A stretch of DNA of 5,215 bases from assembly GCA_902782955.1 (NCBI GenBank), contig CACZPD010000099.1, positions 1 through 5,215 of the forward strand, in the 5' to 3' direction. Below are positions 1 through 5,215 of the stretch, one piece after another. The number at the start of each line of letters is the position of its first letter. Position 1 is the first letter of the stretch. The notes below the pieces were generated by a model that was given only the letters and a program-made list of their open reading frames with translations, did not search any database and was not told the origin of the DNA. Source of the DNA: an uncultured Erysipelotrichaceae bacterium (lineage in GTDB: Bacteria > Bacillota_I > Bacilli_A > Erysipelotrichales > Erysipelotrichaceae). A program made the position numbers and the translations under genes.

Positions 1-19
1 AAACACAGGAGGGACAGTC

Positions 20-679
20 ATGATCAAGGCGGTATTGTTTGATATGGACGGTATCCTGTATGACAGCGAGAAGTATTATATGGAAGGAACCCTGGACCAG
101 ATGCGAAAGTACGGCTTTGAAGGAAAAGACGAGGAAGTCTTCTGCATCATCGGGACTTCCATGGAGGAGACATACCGTATCATATATGAACTGCTCGGAG
201 GGAAGATCCCGCTTTCCGTACTGCAGGAAAACAATGAAAGATATTTCGGGATCGAGCATCCATTGGATTACCGGGCGATCATGTTCGATGATGTCCGGGA
301 GAGTCTTCACCGGATCAGGGAAATGGGCCTCAGGACCGCATTGTGTTCTTCATCCCCGATGGAGACGATCATGAACAGTCTTGAAGCGATGGAGATCGCT
401 GACTGCTTTGATTTTGTGGAATGCTGCGACAACGTGAAAAGACCCAAGCCGTTTCCGGATGTGTACCTGAAAGCACAGGAAGCTCTTGGTATCGATAAGG
501 AAAACTGCATCGTTTATGAAGACAGCGCGCTGGGGATACAGGCCGGGAAAGCAGCCGGCATCTTTACAGCCGCGAGAAAAGATGATAGATTTCATCAGGA
601 CCAGTCACAGGCAGATCTGATCGTAAACAATATGACGGAACTGACAGAATGGATCAGAAGGGAGAATCAGAATGCATGA
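20..679 (+). CDS. HAD-superfamily (subfamily IA) hydrolase, beta-phosphoglucomutase-like
   Basis: The product is 219 residues, the usual size for small HAD-IA phosphatases and beta-phosphoglucomutase-like enzymes. All four HAD motifs are visible. Motif I is FDMDGIL with nucleophile Asp8 and acid/base Asp10. Motif II is the CSSS stretch around Ser110-111. Motif III is the RPKPFPD segment with Lys143. Motif IV is VYEDSALGI with Glu167-Asp168, which should bind Mg2+. Residues about 15-85 form the helical C1 cap between motifs I and II, which sets substrate choice. The family removes or transfers phosphate on small sugar phosphates, nucleotides or glycolate phosphate in the cytoplasm; the substrate here cannot be read from sequence. 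The start is set by a strong AGGAGGG at 7-13, 6 nt before ATG. The 3' end overlaps murA by 8 nt, suggesting co-transcription and translational coupling. Family assignment is firm; beta-PGM activity itself is not shown. Confidence 0.93.
   Translation: MIKAVLFDMDGILYDSEKYYMEGTLDQMRKYGFEGKDEEVFCIIGTSMEETYRIIYELLGGKIPLSVLQENNERYFGIEHPLDYRAIMFDDVRESLHRIREMGLRTALCSSSPMETIMNSLEAMEIADCFDFVECCDNVKRPKPFPDVYLKAQEALGIDKENCIVYEDSALGIQAGKAAGIFTAARKDDRFHQDQSQADLIVNNMTELTEWIRRENQNA
656..664 (+). promoter_or_regulatory. Ribosome-binding site that sets the murA start
   Basis: AGAAGGGAG lies inside the end of the HAD gene and is 7 nt from the ATG at 672. A second in-frame ATG at 684 (giving MKIEGG, a more typical MurA N-terminus) has no Shine-Dalgarno at a suitable distance. 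The 672 start is therefore preferred. Confidence 0.65.
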
Positions 680-1937
680 AGTAATGAAAATTGAAGGCGG
701 ACATATGCTGGAAGGAGAAGTAACGATTTCCGGTTCCAAAAACGCGACGGTGGCACTGATCCCGGCAGCTGTGCTTGCCAACGGACCTGTAACGATCGTG
801 GGTGTTCCGCAGATTGCAGATGTTGACTCCCTGTCAGAGATCCTGCGCCTTCTGAATGTTGAGGTCAAAGTTCTCGGACCAGATCATATCATTATCGATC
901 CGACCCATATGAAAAATGTGGATCTGGATCAGGATGTAGTAACAAAGCTGCGTGCTTCCTATTACTTCATGGGAGCTATTCTCGGCAAATACGGCCGTGT
1001 CCGCATCAAAATGCCGGGCGGCTGTTATCTCGGCCCCCGTCCGATCGATCTGCACTTAAAAGGATTTGAAGCACTCGGTGCAAACATTCATTATGACCAT
1101 GGATGCTACACGATCGAAGCTGAGAAACTGGTCGGTACGAAGATCTTCCTGGATATCGCATCTGTCGGCGCAACGATCAACATCATGATGGCCGCGACAT
1201 ACGCGGAAGGAAGGACAACGATCGAAAATGCCGCGAAGGAACCGGAGATCATCGACGTCGCTTCGCTGCTGACGAAGATGGGCGCGACGGTCCGCGGCGC
1301 CGGAACGAATGTCATCACCATCGACGGCGTCAACAGCATGAGCGGCTGTTTCCATGAAATCATCCCGGACCGGATCGAAGCGGGCACATTTATCATCATC
1401 GCCGCTGCGGCTGCCAAAAAAATGGTCGTCAAGAATATCATTCCCCAGCATCTTGACGCCCTGCTTTCCAAACTGAAGGAAATGGGCGTAAAGATGAAGG
1501 TGGATGTGGACAAGGTCACGATCACGCGTCCTACCCATCTGAAGGCGGTGGACATCACGACAAGGCCCTATCCGGGTTTCGCAACGGATCTCCAGCAGCC
1601 GCTGACATCCCTGCTCACACAGGCAGAAGGGGAAAGCCATATCGAAGAGACGATCTATGTGGAACGCTTCAAACACTGCCTGGAACTGCAGCGCATGGGC
1701 GCGAATATCGATCTTATGAACGGGTCATGCCTGATCAAAGGCCCGACACCATTATACGGAGAAAAAGTTTCCGCGACGGATCTCAGATGCGGGGCAGCCA
1801 TGATCGTTGCCGGCCTGATGTGCGACGGCGTCACGGAAATCAAAAATACATATCACATTGACCGCGGATATGCCGATATCGACGGCAAACTTACTGCTCT
1901 CGGCGCAAAGATCTGGCGGGAAATGGCAGAAGATTAA
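672..1937 (+). CDS. murA: UDP-N-acetylglucosamine 1-carboxyvinyltransferase (MurA, MurAB/MurZ type)
   Basis: MurA transfers enolpyruvate from PEP to UDP-GlcNAc, the first committed step of peptidoglycan synthesis, in the cytoplasm. The 421-residue length is normal. Visible hallmarks are SGSKN with Lys23-Asn24 near the N-terminus, Arg94 in LRASYYFMGA, and the active-site loop PGGCYLGPRP with catalytic Cys118 and Arg123. Further on are GATINIM, the DRIEAGT segment (233-239), general-base candidate Asp306 in FATDLQQP, Arg372 in ATDLR and Arg398 in HIDRGY. Cys rather than Asp at 118 predicts fosfomycin sensitivity. Segments such as LRASYY, IENAAKEPEIIDVA and YPGF-TDLQQP resemble Bacillus MurAB (also called MurZ) more than MurAA, and MurAB is also the paralogue found beside rho/rpmE in Bacillus. 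Gram-positives often carry two MurA copies, so this may not be the only one. The gene overlaps the HAD gene by 8 nt, and no clear terminator follows. Paralogue assignment is from memory and less certain than the enzyme call. Confidence 0.97.
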   Translation: MHEVMKIEGGHMLEGEVTISGSKNATVALIPAAVLANGPVTIVGVPQIADVDSLSEILRLLNVEVKVLGPDHIIIDPTHMKNVDLDQDVVTKLRASYYFMGAILGKYGRVRIKMPGGCYLGPRPIDLHLKGFEALGANIHYDHGCYTIEAEKLVGTKIFLDIASVGATINIMMAATYAEGRTTIENAAKEPEIIDVASLLTKMGATVRGAGTNVITIDGVNSMSGCFHEIIPDRIEAGTFIIIAAAAAKKMVVKNIIPQHLDALLSKLKEMGVKMKVDVDKVTITRPTHLKAVDITTRPYPGFATDLQQPLTSLLTQAEGESHIEETIYVERFKHCLELQRMGANIDLMNGSCLIKGPTPLYGEKVSATDLRCGAAMIVAGLMCDGVTEIKNTYHIDRGYADIDGKLTALGAKIWREMAED

Positions 1938-1944
1938 TTCTTTC

Positions 1945-1973
1945 TTGCTTTCAAAAAATGAATGTGATACTAT
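1945..1973 (+). promoter_or_regulatory. Candidate housekeeping promoter for rpmE
   Basis: TTGCTT at 1945-1950 can serve as the -35. At 17 nt spacing it is followed by TACTAT at 1968-1973; an overlapping reading is GATACT at 1966-1971 preceded by TG at 1963-1964, an extended -10 motif. Transcription would begin near 1980, leaving a leader of about 50 nt before rpmE. The -35 is only half-consensus. The position, just after the murA stop and before a separate ribosomal protein gene with its own terminator, supports the call. No start site has been measured. Confidence 0.55.
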
Positions 1974-1982
1974 TTACTAGCA

Positions 1983-2021
1983 CTTTCTTTAAGCCCGCCT
2001 GTGGCTTAAGGCAGAAGGGAG
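1983..2021 (+). promoter_or_regulatory. Candidate structured 5' leader of rpmE, possible bL31 autoregulatory element
   Basis: CTTTAAGCC (1987-1995) and GGCTTAAGG (2003-2011) form a 9-bp stem with one G-U pair and a 7-nt loop. No T-run follows, so it is not a terminator. A competing fold is also possible. The inner six pairs (1990-1995 with 2003-2008) are kept, while 1983-1989 (CTTTCTT) pairs with 2015-2021 (AAGGGAG), the rpmE Shine-Dalgarno; six bases at 2009-2014 are left bulged. That fold would hide the ribosome-binding site. Ribosomal protein leaders bound by their own product are well known, and L31 leader motifs have been reported in several phyla. Whether this matches one of them is untested, and regulation is inference from pairing alone. 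Confidence 0.45.
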
Positions 2022-2030
2022 AAAATGAAC

Positions 2031-2234
2031 ATGAAAAAGAGTATTCATCCAGCTTACAACAAGTGTAAAGTAGTCTGCACAAGCTGCGGATCGGAATTCG
2101 AAACAGGATCCATCTTAAAGGAAATCAAGGTTGATACCTGCTCCAATTGCCATCCGTTCTATACGGGACGTCAGCGTTTCGCGCAGGCACAGGGCCGGGT
2201 TGAGAAGTTCAACAGAAAATATGGCTTGAAGTAA
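2031..2234 (+). CDS. rpmE: Large ribosomal subunit protein bL31
   Basis: The product is 67 residues, close to the 66 of Bacillus bL31. The family signature is clear: MKKSIHP at the start, FETGS in the middle, [12 protein letters not shown] at 37-48, then a basic tail ending FNRKYGLK. bL31 sits at the central protuberance of the 50S subunit and helps bridge the subunits. The Cys residues (16, 19, 37, 40 from this start, plus an extra Cys12) make it the zinc-binding C+ form, whose metal can be mobilised under zinc shortage. The first knuckle is CTSC (C-x2-C) where Bacillus and E. coli have C-x-C. I chose the ATG at 2031 over the in-frame ATG at 2025 because it gives the family N-terminus and lies 9 nt after AAGGGAG (2015-2021), whereas 2025 is only 3 nt from it. 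The gene has its own candidate promoter, leader and terminator. Confidence 0.96.
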   Translation: MKKSIHPAYNKCKVVCTSCGSEFETGSILKEIKVDTCSNCHPFYTGRQRFAQAQGRVEKFNRKYGLK

Positions 2235-2263
2235 GGGTGTGTGGAAACATACCTTTTTTCTTT
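2235..2263 (+). terminator. Intrinsic terminator after rpmE
   Basis: GGTGTGT (2236-2242) pairs with ACATACC (2247-2253), 7 bp with one G-U, closed by a GGAA (GNRA-type) tetraloop. Six T follow directly at 2254-2259, then CTTT. It begins right after the rpmE stop codon, the classic position. The stem is short, so partial read-through into the sigma factor gene is plausible. Confidence 0.85.
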
Positions 2264-2269
2264 GCTTCA

Positions 2270-2278
2270 TGGTAATAT
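2270..2278 (+). promoter_or_regulatory. Possible weak extended -10 promoter for the sigma factor gene
   Basis: TG at 2270-2271 plus one base precedes TAATAT at 2273-2278, an extended -10 arrangement. The -35 region would fall in the terminator stem and T-run and has no good match. A start near 2285 would leave a leader of only about 12 nt carrying the AGAGGAAA ribosome site (2287-2294). The alternative is read-through of the rpmE terminator. Confidence 0.3.
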
Positions 2279-2296
2279 AAGTTCACAGAGGAAATT

Positions 2297-3388
2297 ATGA
2301 CAGATAAAAGCAAAGAAAAGAAATCACTTGATGAGATCAGGAATGATTTTCTGATGCAGAAGGAAAGCGGGGAAGATGTAACCCAGAAAGATCTTCTGGA
2401 AGTCATTGAGAAAAATGAGCTGACGGAAGATGAAAGCGAAGAGCTTTTTGATGAGTTCATGGAGGAGAAGATCCTCGAGGAAGAACTTGAAGAACTGGAA
2501 GAGGATGACGATGTGCAGGATCCGTTTATCGACGCTGATTCCAGACCGGGTTTCACCAATTCCTTCAATCTGTATCTGAATGAGATCGGAAGGTTTCCGC
2601 TTCTGAATGCTGAAGAGGAAAAAGAACTTGCGAAGAAAGTCCAGGAAGGCGATGCTTCCGCAAAAGAGAAAATGATCAATTCCAATCTCAGACTCGTCGT
2701 GGCAGTCGCCAAGGAATACGCAAACCGCGGACTTGCCATACAGGATCTGATCCAGGAAGGCAATATCGGGCTGATGCGTGCGGTGGAAAAATTCGATTAT
2801 ACCAAAGGCTTCCGCTTCAGTACCTATGCCATCTGGTGGATCCGCCAGTCCATGGCCAGGGCGATCGCGGACCAGTCCCGCGATATACGTCTGCCGATCC
2901 ATCTGACCGAGCAGATCATGCGCGTCAACCGTGCGCAGAGACAGCTTCTGCAGGAGCTTGGGCATGAACCGACGGCCGAGGATATTGCGGCTAAGCTGGA
3001 AGGCATGACGCCGGAAAAGGTGGCGGAGATCCAGAAGATCGCGATGGAAACCGTATCCCTGGAAGCTCCGGCCGGTGATGAGGAAAACAGTACCCTCAGT
3101 GATTTTATAGAAGACAAACGGGCAGTGGATCCGGCTGCGTATGCCAGTAATTCCGTACTGCAGGAACAGCTGGACCAGCTTCTGAAAGAACTGCCGGAGA
3201 GAGAAGAAAAGATCATCCGGATGCGTTTCGGCCTGGATGGTACGGGAAAAGTAAAGACACTGGAAGAAGTCGGACGTGAGTGCAATGTCACAAGAGAGCG
3301 GATCAGACAGATCGAAGCCAAGGCACTGCGCAGGCTGAATCATTTCAGTATCAGAAAGAAAGAATTCAGAGATTTAAAAGATTCCTGA
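2297..3388 (+). CDS. rpoD: RNA polymerase primary-type sigma factor (RpoD/SigA family)
   Basis: The sigma factor directs RNA polymerase to promoters. Its 363 residues are close to Bacillus SigA (371). Residues 1-85 form a region 1.1-like, very acidic N-terminus (Glu/Asp-rich from 41 to 81). Region 1.2 begins near [10 protein letters not shown] (90-99). Region 2 includes [21 protein letters not shown] and the [13 protein letters not shown] segment with Trp180-Trp181 and Gln184 for -10 melting and recognition. His202 and Glu205 match the extended -10 contacts of region 3.0. SLEAPAG to DFIED (254-273) is the region 3.2 finger. The region 4.2 helix-turn-helix is TLEEVG to [10 protein letters not shown], with Arg333, Glu334, Arg337 and Gln338 for the -35. 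Oddities are Ala187 where sigma-70 has Thr440, Asp196 for Thr449, and NHFSIR in place of the usual RHPSRS near the end. SigA is normally beside dnaG; here it lies between rpmE and prfA, so it could be a second, primary-like sigma. The family is certain; the status as the principal sigma is not. Confidence 0.93.
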   Translation: MTDKSKEKKSLDEIRNDFLMQKESGEDVTQKDLLEVIEKNELTEDESEELFDEFMEEKILEEELEELEEDDDVQDPFIDADSRPGFTNSFNLYLNEIGRFPLLNAEEEKELAKKVQEGDASAKEKMINSNLRLVVAVAKEYANRGLAIQDLIQEGNIGLMRAVEKFDYTKGFRFSTYAIWWIRQSMARAIADQSRDIRLPIHLTEQIMRVNRAQRQLLQELGHEPTAEDIAAKLEGMTPEKVAEIQKIAMETVSLEAPAGDEENSTLSDFIEDKRAVDPAAYASNSVLQEQLDQLLKELPEREEKIIRMRFGLDGTGKVKTLEEVGRECNVTRERIRQIEAKALRRLNHFSIRKKEFRDLKDS

Positions 3389-3419
3389 TTCTTTTTCATG
3401 AAAGGGAAGGAAGTACAAC

Positions 3420-4496
3420 ATGGATGCAGTCAGAGAAAAACTTGCGGAAATAGAAAAACAGTACAATGCGGTCAATGAAAAACTGATGTCGGAAGAAGTT
3501 CTTCATGATCCGAAGGAACTGACGCGTCTCAGCAAGGAAGAGGCACGCCTGAAACAGCCTGTCGATGCCTGGCGGACGCTGCAGTCACTGGATGACAGGA
3601 TCGCGCAGGCAGAAGAGATGAGCTCTGAACCGGATGAAGAACTGAAGGAAATGGCGCGCATGGAACTGGAAGAATGCCTGCCGCAGAGAGAGGCGCTGCT
3701 GGAAAAAATCCAGCATCTGCTCATTCCGCGTGATCCGGATGATGATCATGATGTCATCATGGAGATCCGCGGCGGCGCCGGAGGGGATGAAGGAAATATC
3801 TTTGCCGGTGATCTGTACCGCATGTATACGAAATATGCCGAAGCCAGAAACTGGAAAGTTGCCGTCATGGAAGCTTCTGTTTCCGAAGCAGGCGGCTTCA
3901 GCCAGATCATCTTCTCCATCAAAGGGAATGATGTTTATAAGGATCTGAAATTCGAGTCCGGCGTGCACCGTGTGCAGCGGGTTCCGAAGACGGAAAGCCA
4001 GGGCAGGATCCACACCAGCACGGCAACAGTCCTCTGCCAGCCGGAAGCGGAAGAGACGGATATCGAGATCGACCCGAAGGATCTGACGATCGAGACACAT
4101 CGTGCAAGCGGTGCAGGCGGCCAGCATATCAACAAGACCGACAGTGCTGTCCGGATCGTGCATGTGCCGACCGGCATTACAGTCAACTGCCAGGAAGGAA
4201 GAAGCCAGATCGAGAACCGGGAAACCGCGATGCGGCTGATCCGCGCCCGTGTCTATGAAGTATATAAACAGAAACGGGAAGAGGAAGAAGGGAAGATCCG
4301 CCGCGCCAAGATCGGCACCGGCGACCGTTCCGAAAAGATCCGTACATACAACTATCCGCAGAACCGCGTGACAGATCACAGGATCGGTCTGACGCTGACG
4401 CAGCTTGACCGGATCATGGAAGGAAAACTGGATGCCGTGATCGAAGGCCTGCAGGCTGAGGAAGAAAAGAGAAAACTGGAGGAAGCAGACGCATGA
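3420..4496 (+). CDS. prfA: Peptide chain release factor 1
   Basis: RF1 recognises UAA and UAG stop codons in the ribosomal A site and triggers release of the finished protein. The 358-residue length is typical. Domain 1 (about 1-100) is a charged helical hairpin. Domain 2 carries the codon-reading loop RVPKTESQGRIHTS with the RF1-type P-x-T tripeptide Pro189-Lys190-Thr191; RF2 would have SPF. Domain 3 has the GGQ catalytic motif at 233-235 inside RASGAGGQHINKTDSA, where Gln235 is the residue modified by PrmC. The C-terminal TYNYPQNRVTDHR block is also classic. The start follows AAGGAAG (3407-3413) by 6 nt. The gene is 31 nt after the sigma gene with no terminator between, and overlaps prmC by ATGA. 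It ends in UGA, a codon read by RF2, so RF1 does not terminate its own synthesis. Confidence 0.98.
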   Translation: MDAVREKLAEIEKQYNAVNEKLMSEEVLHDPKELTRLSKEEARLKQPVDAWRTLQSLDDRIAQAEEMSSEPDEELKEMARMELEECLPQREALLEKIQHLLIPRDPDDDHDVIMEIRGGAGGDEGNIFAGDLYRMYTKYAEARNWKVAVMEASVSEAGGFSQIIFSIKGNDVYKDLKFESGVHRVQRVPKTESQGRIHTSTATVLCQPEAEETDIEIDPKDLTIETHRASGAGGQHINKTDSAVRIVHVPTGITVNCQEGRSQIENRETAMRLIRARVYEVYKQKREEEEGKIRRAKIGTGDRSEKIRTYNYPQNRVTDHRIGLTLTQLDRIMEGKLDAVIEGLQAEEEKRKLEEADA

Positions 4497-5215
4497 CAAA
4501 ATTCTCCAAACTAGTCAGGACGTATGAAAAACGCTGTGAAAAGGAAAATGTGCCATCGGAAACCGTGATGGCCTTTTTGGTTGAGATCGCCCAGCGTGAA
4601 AGATATAACCTGTATATGCATTTTGATGAGGAAATGCCGGAAGATCTGCGCCGGGAATTTGAAGCCGGCATGGAAAGGATCCTGAAACAGGAACCGATGG
4701 CGCATGTGCTCGGCTATTCCTGGTTCTATGGATATAAGATGATCGTCAATGAGGATGTCCTGATCCCGCGTGTGGAAACGGAAGAGCTGTGTGCCCGTAT
4801 CCTCGGCATGATCGATGAAAAGTTTGCCGGCAAGGAAACGGTGTCCTGTGTGGATATCGGGACCGGCAGCGGTGCGATCGCGGTCACCCTTGTAAAAGAA
4901 GAACTGAAGATCCGCATGCATGCCAGCGATATCAGTGAGGAAGCGCTGGTCGTTGCCAGGAAAAATGCAGAACTCAATGACGCTGATGTGGAGTTCATTG
5001 CCGGGGATATGCTGAAGCCGTTTATTGAGAAGGGCATGAAGTTTGATGTCCTCATCAGCAACCCTCCGTATATCCCGCAGGAAGAGAAGATGGAAACTTC
5101 AGTCATCGATTTCGAACCGCATGTCGCGCTGTTCGGCGGGGATGACGGCCTGCGGTTTTACCGCGAGATCTTCCGGGACTGCAGGAAGATCCTGAATGAG
5201 CACAGCTTCATGGCT
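4493..5215 (+). CDS. prmC: Release factor glutamine N5-methyltransferase PrmC (partial, 3' end outside window)
   Basis: PrmC uses S-adenosylmethionine to methylate the GGQ glutamine of RF1 and RF2, which raises termination efficiency. The window holds the first 241 residues in an open frame to the edge; the family is about 275-290 residues, so roughly 35-50 are missing. Residues 1-85 are the helical N-terminal release-factor-binding domain, including EPMAHVLGY. Then come the loop VLIPRVETEEL (89-99), the SAM-binding motif DIGTGSGAIA (121-130), an acidic residue in ASDIS (Asp146) likely contacting the SAM ribose, the catalytic NPPY (190-193) and the FEPHVALFGGDDGL segment (207-220). The loop reads IPRVETE where the family usually has IPRP-[DE]-TE. 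The ATG overlaps the prfA stop as ATGA, indicating translational coupling of enzyme and substrate. The call rests on the intact motifs and the prfA neighbour. Confidence 0.96.
   Translation, partial: MTKFSKLVRTYEKRCEKENVPSETVMAFLVEIAQRERYNLYMHFDEEMPEDLRREFEAGMERILKQEPMAHVLGYSWFYGYKMIVNEDVLIPRVETEELCARILGMIDEKFAGKETVSCVDIGTGSGAIAVTLVKEELKIRMHASDISEEALVVARKNAELNDADVEFIAGDMLKPFIEKGMKFDVLISNPPYIPQEEKMETSVIDFEPHVALFGGDDGLRFYREIFRDCRKILNEHSFMA

Noticed and set aside
1056..1676. Minus-strand open frames (206 and 150 codons) opposite murA
   Set aside because: Both lie wholly within murA, whose motifs are complete, and their translations are rich in His/Asp/Arg or Ser/Met with no family signature.
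1927..1950. Possible terminator after murA (AAGA-TTAAT-TCTT)
   Set aside because: Only about four A/T-rich pairs can form, with no GC stem, so it would not act as an intrinsic terminator.
2012..2023. Twelve-base identity CAGAAGGGAGAA shared by the regions before murA (655-666) and rpmE (2012-2023)
   Set aside because: Both copies are ribosome-binding sites complementary to 16S rRNA, which explains the similarity without any repeat element.
2324..3343. Long minus-strand open frame (339 codons) opposite the sigma factor gene
   Set aside because: It is an antisense shadow of an unmistakable sigma factor gene, has a low-complexity Phe/Leu/Ile-rich translation with no recognised domain, and shows no ribosome site.
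3394..3403. Palindrome TTTCATGAAA between the sigma gene and prfA
   Set aside because: It is only 10 nt long with no spacer or T-run, and such a sequence is expected by chance; no operator can be supported.
3585..4499. Minus-strand open frame (304 codons) opposite prfA
   Set aside because: It mirrors the prfA coding frame. Its length comes from codon bias in prfA, and the translation matches nothing I know.
4511..5106. Minus-strand open frames opposite prmC
   Set aside because: The + strand frame from 4493 encodes PrmC with all motifs, so these are shadows.

Overview
This window is a stretch of core housekeeping chromosome from a bacterium that is most likely a member of the Bacillota (Firmicutes), with moderate GC content (roughly half by eye). 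Three things support this. The MurA resembles the second Gram-positive paralogue (MurAB/MurZ type). The ribosome-binding sites are strong AGGAGG/AAGGGAG types. The gene neighbourhood is a shortened form of the murAB-rho-rpmE-tdk-prfA-prmC cluster known from Bacillus. UGA ends three of the five complete genes and Trp is encoded by UGG, so the mycoplasma-type code is unlikely. A class-level guess such as Erysipelotrichia or Clostridia would be inference only.

All genes lie on the + strand. Positions 20-1937 hold a HAD-family phosphatase/phosphoglucomutase-like gene that overlaps murA by 8 nt. An 87-94 nt gap follows, with a likely sigma-A-type promoter and a short leader hairpin that may hide the rpmE Shine-Dalgarno. 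Then come rpmE (ribosomal protein bL31), a compact intrinsic terminator, and a primary-type (RpoD/SigA-like) sigma factor. After that come prfA (release factor 1) and, overlapping it by ATGA, prmC (the methyltransferase that modifies the GGQ glutamine of release factors). prmC runs off the right edge.

The layout suggests three transcription units: HAD-murA (promoter upstream of the window), rpmE (own promoter, leader and terminator), and sigma-prfA-prmC (from read-through and/or a weak extended -10 promoter just before the sigma gene). The themes are cell-wall synthesis, ribosome assembly, transcription initiation, and translation termination with its modifying enzyme.

I found no mobile element, CRISPR array, tRNA/rRNA gene or unknown system. 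The points worth a second look are the altered cluster (rho and tdk absent, a sigma factor in their place), the candidate bL31 leader, and sequence departures in the sigma factor, in the bL31 zinc knuckle and in the PrmC substrate loop.
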